Assembly: GCA_963981015.1 (NCBI GenBank)
Contig: CAXCCG010000050.1
Location: forward strand, 1-20,943
Direction of reading: 5' to 3'
Origin: Thiopontia sp013349825
GTDB lineage: Bacteria; Pseudomonadota; Gammaproteobacteria; GCF-002020875
DNA length: 20,943 bases
Below, piece after piece: positions 7,875 to 16,716 of the stretch. The translations under genes were made by a program, and so were the position numbers. The notes under the pieces are model-generated. The model did no database searches. It saw only the letters and a program-made list of their open reading frames with translations, and was not told the DNA's origin. The stretch's first letter is position 1. Every line of letters begins with the position of its first letter.

Positions 7875-9301
7875 TGGGACAGGAAATCACCAATAGCCAT
7901 TTTCATAAACGGGATTACCACCTCTTTCAACACTCTCTCGACCATGAGATGGAAATTTTGCGCCACTGGTTTGAGGATGAGACCTTCTGTAATACCGAAC
8001 CCATGGTGGGGCTGGAACTGGAGGGGTGGTTGGTTGACTCCGATTTACACCCTGCTGCTGCCAACCACCTGCTTTCACAGCGGCTCAACACATCACTGGT
8101 TGTACCTGAACTGGCCCGTTTTAATATTGAGATCAACAGTACACCACAACCACTACACACCACCCCCTTCAGTGCTCTATCTGCTGAGTTACTGAGTACC
8201 TGGCAACAGACTGCTGACACCTGCCATGCGATGAATCTGGACCTGGTGATGACCGGCATCCTGCCAACCATTCAACAGAAGGATTTCTGTCTCTCGAACA
8301 TGAGTGACCTGCAACGTTATCGGGCATTAAATGAGCAGGTGATGAGAATGCGCCAGGGAACCCCTCTGGAGTTTGAGATTGAGGGTAATGAGTCACTCCA
8401 CTTCTGCCATCACGATGTCATGATGGAGGCCGCAGGAACCTCACTTCAGATACATCTGCAGGTCCCTTATCGTCACATTACTGCAGCCTTTAATCATGCC
8501 ATCCGCATTTCAGCACCGATGGTCGCACTTTGTGCCAATGCCCCCTATCTATTTGGGAAGGACCTCTGGGCGGAAAGCCGTATTCCATTATTTGAGCAGG
8601 CCATCAATGTGAACCAGCTCAGCCACCGGCTGGGAGAGGGCCGGGTGAGCTTTGGTACAGGATATACCCGAGAAAACCTGCTGGACCTGTTTCAGGAAAA
8701 TCGTGACCACTATCCGATCATGCTACCGATCTGTCAACCGGGCGACCCTCAACAACTCACCAATTTGATGCTTCATAATGGCACCATCTGGCGCTGGAAC
8801 CGACCATTGGTCTCACTGGACACCTCAGGAAAACCCCACCTGCGTATCGAGCATCGTGTAGCCTCTGCAGGCCCAACTCTGGAAGACATCATCGCCAATA
8901 CCGTATTCTTTAGTGGGGTCATCATGGGAATGCTGACTCAACCAGATGAGAAGTACCTACACCACCCCTTTGCTACAGCCCGAAATAACTTTTATCACGC
9001 TGCCCGTTGGGGACTGGAGAGTGAGGTTCAGTGGGGCCGACAGCGTGGTACTCTACGTAATCTACTGACAAAGGTGCTTATTCCATTAGCAGAGACTGGT
9101 TTACAACAACTGGAGTTACCTCCGTCAGAGTGGCGACCCTGGCTTGAGATCATTGCGGCACGTGTGGCGACAGGTCAGAATGGAAGTGAGTGGCAACGTC
9201 GCTGGGTGGCCCGGCATGGCCGGGACCCTGCATCCCTGCTCGGTGCATACCTGGAAAAACAAAACTCTGGCAATCCCGTCCATCAATGGAATTTTTCATA
9301 A
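7874..9301 (+). CDS. GCS2-type glutamate--cysteine ligase family protein (YbdK-like carboxylate-amine ligase)
   Basis: A 475-residue protein of the glutamate-cysteine ligase family 2 / carboxylate-amine ligase fold, which uses ATP to join a carboxylate, commonly the gamma-carboxylate of Glu, to an amine. Visible family marks are VGLELEGWLVD (E48 and E50, the metal/ATP acidic pair), LARFNIEINSTP, GTSLQIHLQVP, a long ALCANAPYLFGKDLWAESRIPLFEQ region (substrate pocket), RIEHRVASAGPTLEDIIANTVFF and C-terminal TGQNGSEWQRRW. The substrate cannot be read from sequence: it may be a gamma-glutamyl-cysteine synthase or another gamma-glutamyl amide ligase. The ATG at 7874 (MGQEI) is the first Met and fits the family opening as I remember it, but it has no Shine-Dalgarno. 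The hydrolase gene follows after 1 nt, so the two are almost certainly co-translated. Confidence 0.85.
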   Translation: MGQEITNSHFHKRDYHLFQHSLDHEMEILRHWFEDETFCNTEPMVGLELEGWLVDSDLHPAAANHLLSQRLNTSLVVPELARFNIEINSTPQPLHTTPFSALSAELLSTWQQTADTCHAMNLDLVMTGILPTIQQKDFCLSNMSDLQRYRALNEQVMRMRQGTPLEFEIEGNESLHFCHHDVMMEAAGTSLQIHLQVPYRHITAAFNHAIRISAPMVALCANAPYLFGKDLWAESRIPLFEQAINVNQLSHRLGEGRVSFGTGYTRENLLDLFQENRDHYPIMLPICQPGDPQQLTNLMLHNGTIWRWNRPLVSLDTSGKPHLRIEHRVASAGPTLEDIIANTVFFSGVIMGMLTQPDEKYLHHPFATARNNFYHAARWGLESEVQWGRQRGTLRNLLTKVLIPLAETGLQQLELPPSEWRPWLEIIAARVATGQNGSEWQRRWVARHGRDPASLLGAYLEKQNSGNPVHQWNFS

Positions 9302-9302
9302 A

Positions 9303-10304
9303 ATGAATTTAACAACCCTTGAAGTACTTCCAGAGGGTCTGCTCAACCGCTCTGCACAACAGTTACATGAAGTTCTGGATGGCCCCACACTCATTCATCT
9401 GCGGGGGTCCACAACCGCTCCTCTATTTGTCAGCGTATTACTGCATGGAAACGAAACCACTGGTTGGGAGGCGTTGCGACAGCTATTGCTCTCCTACCAT
9501 CACCAAGAACTACCCCGTTCACTCTCTCTTTTTATCGGCAATGTAGCTGCAGCTGCAGAGGATGTACGACATCTTCCAGGGCAGCCAGATTACAACCGAA
9601 TCTGGAGCACAGGAGACACTGCCGAGCAGCAGATGATGCAGTCGGTAATAGAACAAATGAGAGAAAGAGGTGTTTTTGCCAGTATTGACCTTCATAACAA
9701 TACGGGACGAAACCCGCATTATGGTTGCATAAACCGCCTGGAGCCTGCTTTTTTGCAACTCGCCAAACTGTTTAGCCATACCGTAGTCTTTTTCACCCAA
9801 CCAGCAGAAGTGCAGTCGATGGCCTTCTCTAATTTCTGCCCCGCAATTACGGTTGAGTGTGGTCGTCCTGGTGAAGTCAATGGTATTACCCATGCCCTGA
9901 ACTTTTTACAACACTGTCTACAACTCTCAGAAATCCCCACACAGCCGGTCACAGCCGAAGAGATTGCGCTCTTCCACACGGTCGCCACTGTCAAGGTACC
10001 GGATACCATTGAGATAAGTTTTGGGACCGCAACAGGTGATCTCTGCTTGATCAATGAACTGGACCAACTCAACTTTCAGGAGATACCAGCCGGCACCCCT
10101 TTTGGGCGAGTCTGTTCTGACCATCTTAACCATCTGGAGGTCTGGAGCGAGTCTGGTCAAGATGTCGGTGATAACTTCTTCACTATTCAGGGTGGAAGGC
10201 TACAGACCTCCAAACCTGTGATGCCCTCTATGCTGACCAAAGACATTGAAATTATCCGTCAAGATTGTCTCTGTTATTTAATGGAGAGGCTGGAGCACAC
10301 TTAA
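9303..10304 (+). CDS. Succinylglutamate desuccinylase / aspartoacylase family zinc hydrolase
   Basis: A 333-residue M14-like zinc amidohydrolase. Zinc and catalytic motifs are all visible: LLHGNETTGW (H48, E51), PDYNRIW (D96, N98, R99, substrate carboxylate binding), SIDLHNNTGRNP (D129, H131, third zinc ligand) and AITVECGRPGE (E185, the catalytic general base). A C-terminal beta domain begins around residue 220 and ends with GGRLQTSKPVMPSML. Family members cleave N-acyl amino acids such as N-acetyl-aspartate or N-succinyl-glutamate. The ATG at 9303 lies 1 nt after the ligase stop; the open frame extends upstream inside the ligase gene, but the family start fits 9303. The flanking genes are not an arginine succinyltransferase (ast) operon, so an astE assignment is not supported. 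Confidence 0.85.
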   Translation: MNLTTLEVLPEGLLNRSAQQLHEVLDGPTLIHLRGSTTAPLFVSVLLHGNETTGWEALRQLLLSYHHQELPRSLSLFIGNVAAAAEDVRHLPGQPDYNRIWSTGDTAEQQMMQSVIEQMRERGVFASIDLHNNTGRNPHYGCINRLEPAFLQLAKLFSHTVVFFTQPAEVQSMAFSNFCPAITVECGRPGEVNGITHALNFLQHCLQLSEIPTQPVTAEEIALFHTVATVKVPDTIEISFGTATGDLCLINELDQLNFQEIPAGTPFGRVCSDHLNHLEVWSESGQDVGDNFFTIQGGRLQTSKPVMPSMLTKDIEIIRQDCLCYLMERLEHT

Positions 10305-10311
10305 GATATGT

Positions 10312-10338
10312 TGTAAATATTGATAAACATCAATTACA
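10312..10338. promoter_or_regulatory. Inverted repeat upstream of the RND efflux operon, operator candidate
   Basis: ATTGAT-AAAC-ATCAAT (10319-10334) is a perfect 6-bp inverted repeat. It is extended outward by TGTAA (10312-10316) on the left and TTACA on the right, the left arm having three extra bases. It lies 8 bp after the hydrolase stop and about 70 bp before the adaptor start. The dyad and the absence of a T-run suggest a repressor site, perhaps of the TetR or MarR type, rather than a terminator. No regulator gene is adjacent. Confidence 0.4.
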
Positions 10339-10408
10339 TCCGGCCTCTTTCTCCATACCCTCTCCATACTGTCTCCAATAACAATAACACCTATACAGGC
10401 TCCTATCC

Positions 10409-11761
10409 ATGCAAGAGAAAACCACCATGAAGAAGCGAATGCGTATGCTCTGGATCATTCCACCTATCGCCATCGGTATCGGTACATTGATGATGTTGAC
10501 CAGCAACAAGCCGATACCGACAAAGGTTGAGTATATTGAGAAGGCACAGGCAGTACGTACTCTCACGGTTCCACAACTTGACTTACAACCAGAAGCTGAA
10601 GGATATGGTGTGGTACAGCCGGCCAAGGTGTGGGGAGCTATTGCACAGGTCAGCGGTCGGGTGGTTGAGATGCATCCACGACTGCGTGAGGGAGAGATCA
10701 TCCCAGTTGGGGATCTGCTCTACCGCATCGACCCTGTGAACTATGAACTTGCTCAAGAGCAGCTTAAGGCAGAGCTAGCAGAACTGGAGGTCAGACAGCT
10801 CAACACTATCGATCTGCTTGATATCGAACAGCGCAGTTTGGAATTGGCACAACGGGAAGCCACTCGCTTGAAAAAGCTGGCCCTGAAAGGTGATCTCTCT
10901 CGCAGCAGTGCAGACAGCGCAGAGCGCACCATGCTCAACTCACGCACTGCAGTGCAGAATTTAACCAATACACTGGCATTAATTCCTTCACAACGCCGCG
11001 TCATTGAGGTCAAACTGGCACAGGCAAAACGTGATCTGGATAACACCCGTATCCATGCACCATTCAATCTGCGTATTGCCAATCTCAGCATGGAGATGGA
11101 CCAGTACATTACCAGCGGACAGAAGCTGTTTGAGGGGGATGGTGTGGACCGCTCCGAAGTCGTGGCGCAGGTTGCACTCTCATCAATGCGAAATCTGTTT
11201 CTCGGTCATCAGGAGACTCCACCCAGTAAACAAGAGTTAACTGAAGGGTTGGCTAAATATGCTGATTTGAAGGCGACCATTCTGATGGATATTGGCGATA
11301 CCGCAGGCCGGCCAGCACAGTGGGAAGCGGAGTTTGTACGCTTTACCGATAACATCGATAGTGAAACCCGCACCATTGGAGTGGTGGTTGCGCTAGACAA
11401 GCCATTTGAGAAGATCATCCCCGGTCAACGCCCACCGCTCTCCAAGGGAATGTTTGTTAAGGTGTTGCTGCAGGGGCGTATTCAGCCACAACAAATTGTG
11501 GTTCCACGCAGTGCGCTTCGTAACGGCAAGGTCTATCTTCTGGATGAACAGCAGCGACTGCTGATCCATCAGGTCGAGGTACGCTACAGTCAAAATGGTC
11601 TCAGCGTAATTCAATCCGGCATTGAGGCTGGCCAACAACTGGTACTCTCTGATCTGGTCCCCGCTATTGCAGGGATGCGCCTGCAACCACAGGTCGATAT
11701 CAGGATGGAGCAGCAGCTAGTGCGCTCCACAGGCAAGAGCCGTCCGGGGTCGGCACGATGA
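10409..11761 (+). CDS. RND efflux periplasmic adaptor (membrane fusion protein)
   Basis: A 450-residue HlyD/MFP-family adaptor linking an inner-membrane RND pump to a TolC-type channel. A single N-terminal hydrophobic segment (about 13-31, MLWIIPPIAIGIGTLMMLT) anchors or exports it; there is no lipobox cysteine, so it is probably membrane-anchored. The lipoyl half-motif AQVSGRVVEMHPRLREGEIIPVGDLLYRIDP (two adjoining blocks at about 78-110) is followed by a long alpha-helical hairpin rich in E/Q/L/A (about 110-210). Then come the second lipoyl half (DNTRIHAPFNLRI) and beta-barrel and membrane-proximal parts (VVVPRSALRNGKVYL). The ATG at 10409 was taken; a second Met at 10427 (MKKRMRML) is also possible, and neither has a clear ribosome site. 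The stop overlaps the pump gene by 4 nt (ATGA). Confidence 0.9.
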   Translation: MQEKTTMKKRMRMLWIIPPIAIGIGTLMMLTSNKPIPTKVEYIEKAQAVRTLTVPQLDLQPEAEGYGVVQPAKVWGAIAQVSGRVVEMHPRLREGEIIPVGDLLYRIDPVNYELAQEQLKAELAELEVRQLNTIDLLDIEQRSLELAQREATRLKKLALKGDLSRSSADSAERTMLNSRTAVQNLTNTLALIPSQRRVIEVKLAQAKRDLDNTRIHAPFNLRIANLSMEMDQYITSGQKLFEGDGVDRSEVVAQVALSSMRNLFLGHQETPPSKQELTEGLAKYADLKATILMDIGDTAGRPAQWEAEFVRFTDNIDSETRTIGVVVALDKPFEKIIPGQRPPLSKGMFVKVLLQGRIQPQQIVVPRSALRNGKVYLLDEQQRLLIHQVEVRYSQNGLSVIQSGIEAGQQLVLSDLVPAIAGMRLQPQVDIRMEQQLVRSTGKSRPGSAR

Positions 11762-14700
11762 TCCGTTGGTTTACCTACCATACCAATGCTGCCAACCTGT
11801 TAATGGTTGCCATCATCCTGTTGGGGGTGGTGGCACTGCCCGATCTGCAACGCGAAACCTTTCCTTCCATTGAGAATGATAAGGTCGAAGTACGCGTAGT
11901 CTACCGTGGGGCAACCGCTTCTGAAGTAGAGGATGCAATCTGTCGCCGTCTGGAGGAGGCGACTGAAAGTGTGGTTGGGCTGGAAGAGGTTCGTTGTGAA
12001 TCGAGTGAAGGCGTCGGAGTTGCCACATTGGTGAAGCTGGAAGGGATAGAGATGCCCCGCTTTCTGGATGATGTCAAAACCAGTATTGATTCAATCGATG
12101 ACTTCCCCAGCAGCACGGAACAACCGATCACCGAGGAGCTGGGGCGCACCGATGCAGTGGTCTCCATCGCCATCACCGGGCCGGATGATGCGGTCACTCT
12201 CAAAGCCTATGCCGAAGCGGTCAAGGCACGCCTGAAACAGCAGGCCGATGTCGCCACCATCACTATTCAGGGGTTCTCTGACCACCAGCTAAGAATTGAG
12301 GTCTCCCAACAACGGCTACGCCAATTTGGTCTCTCTGCTGCTGATATTACTAATAGCATACAGCAACAGAGCGTTAGTACTCCTGCGGGTAAACTGGAAG
12401 GTCACGAAGAGGATGTGCTGTTGCGTTTTGATGATCAACGCAAGAGCGTACGGGCACTACAGGATCTGGTGGTCATCTCCGGACAGAGCGGTGCAGCGAT
12501 CAAACTGGGAGAACTTGCCACCATTCGTGATCGCTTTGAACAGGCAGAGAACAAAATCCTGTTTGATGGTGATCGGGCCGCCATTCTCAACATCACCAAG
12601 ACCGCAAATCAGGATCTACTAAAAGTATTTGACCAGGTCGCAGCCTTTGTCAATGAAGAGCAAGCCCGTTCCCCTACAGGCATAGCCCTGACATTGACTC
12701 AGGACCGCTCTTCAGTGGTGCGGGATCGCCTGGATATGTTGCTCAATAACGGTATTGCTGGTCTGATTCTGGTGTTTCTGGTGCTCTGGCTCTTCTTCAG
12801 TTTTCGCTATAGCTTCTGGGTCACCATGGGTCTACCGGTCTCCTTTCTGGGAGGGCTGTTTGTACTGCCAATGGTTGACGTCACCATCAACATGATCTCT
12901 ATGGTAGGGCTACTGATCGGTATCGGTCTGCTGATGGACGATGCCATTGTGATTGCTGAAAATATCGCCTCACGGCTGGGTCGTGGTGATCGCCCAATGC
13001 AGGCAGCACTGACCGGGGTCAAGCAGGTGATGCCGGGTATCCTCTCCTCCTTTACCACCACAGTGCTGGTATTCGGCTCTCTTGCCTTTATCAGTGGTGA
13101 GATCGGGCAGGTGCTGCGAGTCATGCCGATTGTGTTGTTGGTGGTACTCAGTGTCAGCCTGCTGGAGGCCTTTCTGGTGCTGCCCAGCCATCTGGGGCAC
13201 TCTCTAGGGCATATCGACCAGCGTGAGGATTCCCGTTTTAGACAAGCCTTTGAGCGTGGCTTTAACCGCTTGCGTGATAACTTCTTCGGCCCCATGATCG
13301 ACTTTGCAGTGGAGTATCGTTACCTGACTGTGGGTGTGGTCATCATGCTGCTGATTCTGGCAGTTGCGATGCCTGCCGGAGGCAAATTGAAATTTGTCGG
13401 ATTTCCTGCCATTGAGGGTGACATCATTGAGGCACGTCTACTGCTACCACAAGGGACCCCACTGGCTCGCACCGAGACCGTTGTACAGCAGTTAATCGAT
13501 GCTCTGGAAGAGACCAATCAACAATTCAAATCACGTCAGCCTGACCAACAGGATCTGGTACAGCATGTCACCATCATCTATGGAGAGAACCCGGATGCTC
13601 ATGAATCGGGGCCACATGTTGCCCGTATTGTTGCAGACCTGCTCAGTGGAGAAGTACGTGACGCCCCGTTGGAGGAGTTCCGTCAGGTGTGGCGTGAGAA
13701 GACGGGGTTGCTGACTGATTTGATCACTATCACCTATACCGAACCCACTCTGGGGCCGGGTGGAAGAGCACTGGATATCCGCTTGATCGGAGATGACCTC
13801 AATCAACTTCAATCTGCCGCCATTGATGTCAAACAGTGGCTCGGCAGTTATGCCGGAGTAACTGACCTGAATGATGATCTACGTCCCGGAAAACGGGAGT
13901 ACCAGTTCCACCTCAAAGAGAGTGCCGGGGTATTGGGGTTAGATGCACAAAATGTAGCCAATCAACTACGCAGCGCCTTTCAGGGCAGCACCATTGATGA
14001 GTTCCCGGTCGGAACAGAGACTTATGAAGTAGATCTGCGTCTGACCGCCAATAATCGCGAGGAGCGTGCTGACCTTGATAAACTTGCCATTATCGGGCCT
14101 AACCATGCACTGATTCCGCTCACTGTAGTCGCCGAAATTGAGGAGAGTCGAGGCTGGGCGCGTATTCACCGTATCGACGGACTACGCGCTGTCACCGTAC
14201 AGGGCGATGTACAGAGTGAGGTTGCCAATGCTCAGGAGCTGCTATCACTGGCCGCAAAAGAGCTGTTCCCACAACTGGAGCAGCAATATCCTGACCTGAA
14301 GGTCAGCGTCCGTGGACAGAGCAATGAATCTGCAGAGACCGGACAGTCTATTGTACGCAATGTGTTGCTGGGGATGGTCGGTATCTACATGTTGCTGGCA
14401 CTACAGTTCAGAGGATATCTGGCCCCTGTTACCGTGATGTCGGTGATCCCCACTGCATTGATCGGTGTGGTCTTCGGTCATATGCTGATGGGATTGGATC
14501 TCACTTTACCGAGCATGATCGGCATGGCCTCACTATTCGGAGTTGTGGTCAACGATTCAATCCTGCTGGTAGTCTTTATCCGTGAGGCTCGCAAACAGGG
14601 GGTCGCAACCCACATGGCGGCCAAACAGGCAGGGCGTGCCCGCTTCCGCCCTATACTGCTAACCTCAATTACTACCGTGGCCGGGCTGATGCCGCTATTG

Positions 14701-14877
14701 AGCGAGACCAGTCTGCAGGCACAAATTCTGATTCCACTGGCCACCAGCCTTGCATTTGGACTCACCTCTGCCACCCTAATTGCAATCTTTCTGGTCCCTG
14801 CCATCTACTGCATTCTGGATGACTTCAATGCACTGGGTGAGGTAGAGTCCCCTGACACAGAGATACAACATTTATGA
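11758..14877 (+). CDS. RND-family efflux pump, inner-membrane permease (AcrB/MexB fold)
   Basis: A 1039-residue proton-driven transporter. It shows the classic duplicated layout: TM1 at about 12-30, a large periplasmic loop, TM2-6 (about 335-480), a short cytosolic linker, TM7 at about 525-545, a second periplasmic loop, and TM8-12 (about 865-1025). TM4 carries LLIGIGLLMDDAIVIAENI, with the essential proton-relay pair at D394-D395. The counterpart segment in TM10 is GMASLFGVVVNDSILLVVFI (contains N-D). Other typical blocks are LPDLQRETFPSIENDKVEV, VYRGATASEVED and RFRPILLTSITTVAGLMPLL. The substrate cannot be told from sequence: the full double periplasmic loop excludes SecDF, and the absence of metal-export signatures argues against the CusA type. 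It overlaps both neighbours by 4 nt, so all three proteins should be made in coupled fashion. Confidence 0.96.
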   Translation: MIRWFTYHTNAANLLMVAIILLGVVALPDLQRETFPSIENDKVEVRVVYRGATASEVEDAICRRLEEATESVVGLEEVRCESSEGVGVATLVKLEGIEMPRFLDDVKTSIDSIDDFPSSTEQPITEELGRTDAVVSIAITGPDDAVTLKAYAEAVKARLKQQADVATITIQGFSDHQLRIEVSQQRLRQFGLSAADITNSIQQQSVSTPAGKLEGHEEDVLLRFDDQRKSVRALQDLVVISGQSGAAIKLGELATIRDRFEQAENKILFDGDRAAILNITKTANQDLLKVFDQVAAFVNEEQARSPTGIALTLTQDRSSVVRDRLDMLLNNGIAGLILVFLVLWLFFSFRYSFWVTMGLPVSFLGGLFVLPMVDVTINMISMVGLLIGIGLLMDDAIVIAENIASRLGRGDRPMQAALTGVKQVMPGILSSFTTTVLVFGSLAFISGEIGQVLRVMPIVLLVVLSVSLLEAFLVLPSHLGHSLGHIDQREDSRFRQAFERGFNRLRDNFFGPMIDFAVEYRYLTVGVVIMLLILAVAMPAGGKLKFVGFPAIEGDIIEARLLLPQGTPLARTETVVQQLIDALEETNQQFKSRQPDQQDLVQHVTIIYGENPDAHESGPHVARIVADLLSGEVRDAPLEEFRQVWREKTGLLTDLITITYTEPTLGPGGRALDIRLIGDDLNQLQSAAIDVKQWLGSYAGVTDLNDDLRPGKREYQFHLKESAGVLGLDAQNVANQLRSAFQGSTIDEFPVGTETYEVDLRLTANNREERADLDKLAIIGPNHALIPLTVVAEIEESRGWARIHRIDGLRAVTVQGDVQSEVANAQELLSLAAKELFPQLEQQYPDLKVSVRGQSNESAETGQSIVRNVLLGMVGIYMLLALQFRGYLAPVTVMSVIPTALIGVVFGHMLMGLDLTLPSMIGMASLFGVVVNDSILLVVFIREARKQGVATHMAAKQAGRARFRPILLTSITTVAGLMPLLSETSLQAQILIPLATSLAFGLTSATLIAIFLVPAIYCILDDFNALGEVESPDTEIQHL

Positions 14878-16160
14878 ACAAATTACTTCCACTGCTGATC
14901 AGCATCACCACACTCGCTACCCCGCTACAGGCTGAAGATCTGCTTCAGGTGACCCGCTATGCACTGGAACAGGATCAACAGCTGAAGATTTCCCGCCTTG
15001 GTATGGAGATAAAATGGCAACAACAGCAACAGGCTCAAGCGGCTCTGCTTCCCTCCATCAGTAGCAACGCCACCTATGACCTCAATGATAGTTCACGTTT
15101 TAGTGGTGAGAATCGTGGTGAGAGTTATGGCCTTAGCCTGACACAGAAGCTCTACCACCGTGACAGCCATAAAAAACTGCAACAGTCACAGGTGCTCACC
15201 GAAGAGAGTGAACTGGCACTTCAGCTCACCCTACAACAACTCCTGCTACGGGTTGCTACCAGCTACTTTGACCAGTTGGCTGCAGAAGACTCTCTACGAC
15301 TGGCCGTACAGGAGAAGAGTGCTGTCGGTGAGCAATTAAAACAGGTTCAAAGCCATTTCAACGTCGGCACCTCCTCAATGACCGATGTACAAGAGGTGCA
15401 GGCCCGCTTTGATCTGGTCAATGCACAACGGGTCTCTGCCAAGGCTGCCGTAGAGAATAGCCGTGAAGCACTCTACGAAATCATCCACCGCGACCTCTCA
15501 CCACTGCAACCACTCACCGATGCCGTACCACTGCTTCAGCCGGTTCCGAATGAAGTACAGCAGTGGGTCGGGCAGGCACTGGAAAATAGCCTGACGTTAC
15601 GGCAACTACGCAAACAGGTCACCTCTAGCAAACTCTCAACCGAGATTGCAAAATCGGGCTACTACCCTACTCTGGATCTGGTCGGGCAACTCTCCCGTAG
15701 CGAGAACAGCAATGGTAACTATGGTGCAGATAACGACAGTTACTCTGTAGGGTTACAGGCAACTCTCCCTCTTTACACTGGGGGCTATACCCGAGCAAAG
15801 GTCTCTGAGGCGATGCTGCTACAGCAACAGAGCGAGACCGAGCTGGAGAGACAGAAGCGAAGTGCTGTAAAAACTGTTCGCTCTGACTTTCTGGCAGTGA
15901 ATACAGCCATTGAACTGGTCAAGGCACAGACACAGGCACTCTCCTCAGCACAAACTGCCTTCAATGCAATTCAGTCCGGAGTTGAAGTGGGTACCCGCAC
16001 CACAGTAGACCTGCTAGATGCACAGAAGGAGCTCTACAGTGCTCACCGGGATTTAACCCAAGCACGTTACAACCTGTTGCTTGCCCGGTTGTCACTCAAA
16101 TACGCTGCCGGCATATTGGCATTGAGCGATATTGAGGCGGTTAACCAGCTACTGTATTGA
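14874..16160 (+). CDS. TolC-family outer-membrane efflux channel
   Basis: A 428-residue outer-membrane factor. The signal peptide MNKLLPLLISITTLATPLQA is likely cut before EDLLQVTRYAL. Mature features are the long helical repeats of the channel with alternating Q/L/A/E, the beta-strand motif YGLSLTQKLYHRDSHKKLQQSQ, a first-half GTSSMTDVQEVQARFDLVNAQ and the second-half equivalents YSVGLQATLPLYTGGYTRAKV and GTRTTVDLLDAQKELYSAHRDL. The paired VGT-T-DV/DL-QAR/DAQ motifs are the internal duplication diagnostic of TolC. It ends with SLKYAAGILALSDIEAVNQLL, close to the usual TolC end. It is the third gene of the efflux operon and begins at an ATGA overlap. No terminator follows immediately; the first strong one is 520 bp downstream. 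Confidence 0.93.
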   Translation: MNKLLPLLISITTLATPLQAEDLLQVTRYALEQDQQLKISRLGMEIKWQQQQQAQAALLPSISSNATYDLNDSSRFSGENRGESYGLSLTQKLYHRDSHKKLQQSQVLTEESELALQLTLQQLLLRVATSYFDQLAAEDSLRLAVQEKSAVGEQLKQVQSHFNVGTSSMTDVQEVQARFDLVNAQRVSAKAAVENSREALYEIIHRDLSPLQPLTDAVPLLQPVPNEVQQWVGQALENSLTLRQLRKQVTSSKLSTEIAKSGYYPTLDLVGQLSRSENSNGNYGADNDSYSVGLQATLPLYTGGYTRAKVSEAMLLQQQSETELERQKRSAVKTVRSDFLAVNTAIELVKAQTQALSSAQTAFNAIQSGVEVGTRTTVDLLDAQKELYSAHRDLTQARYNLLLARLSLKYAAGILALSDIEAVNQLLY

Positions 16161-16341
16161 GTAGCGTCGAACAAGTTACAAGCACCCCTTCTCCCCCATT
16201 CATTACAGGTTCAGTGCCGTGGAAAACACATGGGAGTGGTCTCTTTTCAACCCAATCAATGAACCATTTGTTGCCTGCCTGTTTTTTAAGCACCACGCTT
16301 AATTCCTGCATTTTTTCTGCCACAAAACTGTAATAACAGAA

Positions 16342-16632
16342 CTATTCACAGACTTATCCACAGGCAATGTGAAGAAGCTCTATTATCTTTTACGCACGGT
16401 TACATTAAGGAAATAGTCAAGAAATCAAATAAGATAGTTTAAATAAGTTATTGATAGATCGATACAGGATTGGCTTTTTTCATTAGAACCTAATCTTATT
16501 ACTAAATTACTGTTTTATAATAAGGTGAAGGCAATTTGACCCTGAACAGAGACAACTCAAAAGATAATATCCACAACCACTAATATTATCCACAACCTAA
16601 GGATTCCCTTAGACTCAGTTCACTTGTACACA
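16342..16632. other. DnaA-box cluster flanking an AT-rich segment (origin-like)
   Basis: Two exact TTATCCACA sites lie at 16354-16362 and 16586-16594. Four further sites have one mismatch to TTATNCACA: CTATTCACA (16342-16350), TTCTTCACA on the minus strand (16369-16377), ATATCCACA (16567-16575) and TTGTACACA (16624-16632). They form a left group of three and a right group of three around about 190 bp of mostly AT-rich DNA (16378-16566) with T- and A-rich stretches, one GATC (16457-16460) and a perfect TATAAT (16516-16521). This resembles an oriC or a DnaA-titrating/reactivating locus. There is no dnaA, dnaN, mnmG or parAB nearby. Box matches are direct observation; function is inference. The whole 16161-16737 stretch has no convincing gene. 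Confidence 0.55.
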
Positions 16633-16680
16633 ACAATCATTTCACTTACAATTTAAAGGTCTTTTAGGGAAGACTCTCCT

Positions 16681-16716
16681 AAATGCCGTCTTATTCAACT
16701 CAAGACGGCATTTTTT
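16681..16716. terminator. Strong Rho-independent terminator
   Basis: AAATGCCGTCTT (16681-16692) and AAGACGGCATTT (16702-16713) form a perfect 12-bp stem with a 9-nt loop, and T's continue to 16716, giving a run of six on the plus strand. In the minus direction it lies 22 nt beyond the KAP NTPase stop, with only UUU after the stem, so it may work both ways but best on plus. A weaker repeat TTTAGG...CCTAAA (about 16664-16684) partly overlaps its left foot. Confidence 0.85.

Noticed and set aside
9303..10304. Naming the zinc hydrolase astE
   Set aside because: No astA, astB, astC or astD lies nearby and substrate specificity within the family cannot be read from the motifs.
12807..13295. 162-residue antisense ORF inside the RND pump gene
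   Set aside because: It is Ser/Pro/Arg-rich, the usual signature of an antisense shadow of a membrane-protein gene, and has no independent start context.
16141..16323. 60-residue minus-strand ORF overlapping the 3' end of the TolC-like gene
   Set aside because: It starts with GTG without a ribosome site, overlaps the channel gene antisense, and resembles no family I know. It may be a gene remnant, but there is not enough to call it.
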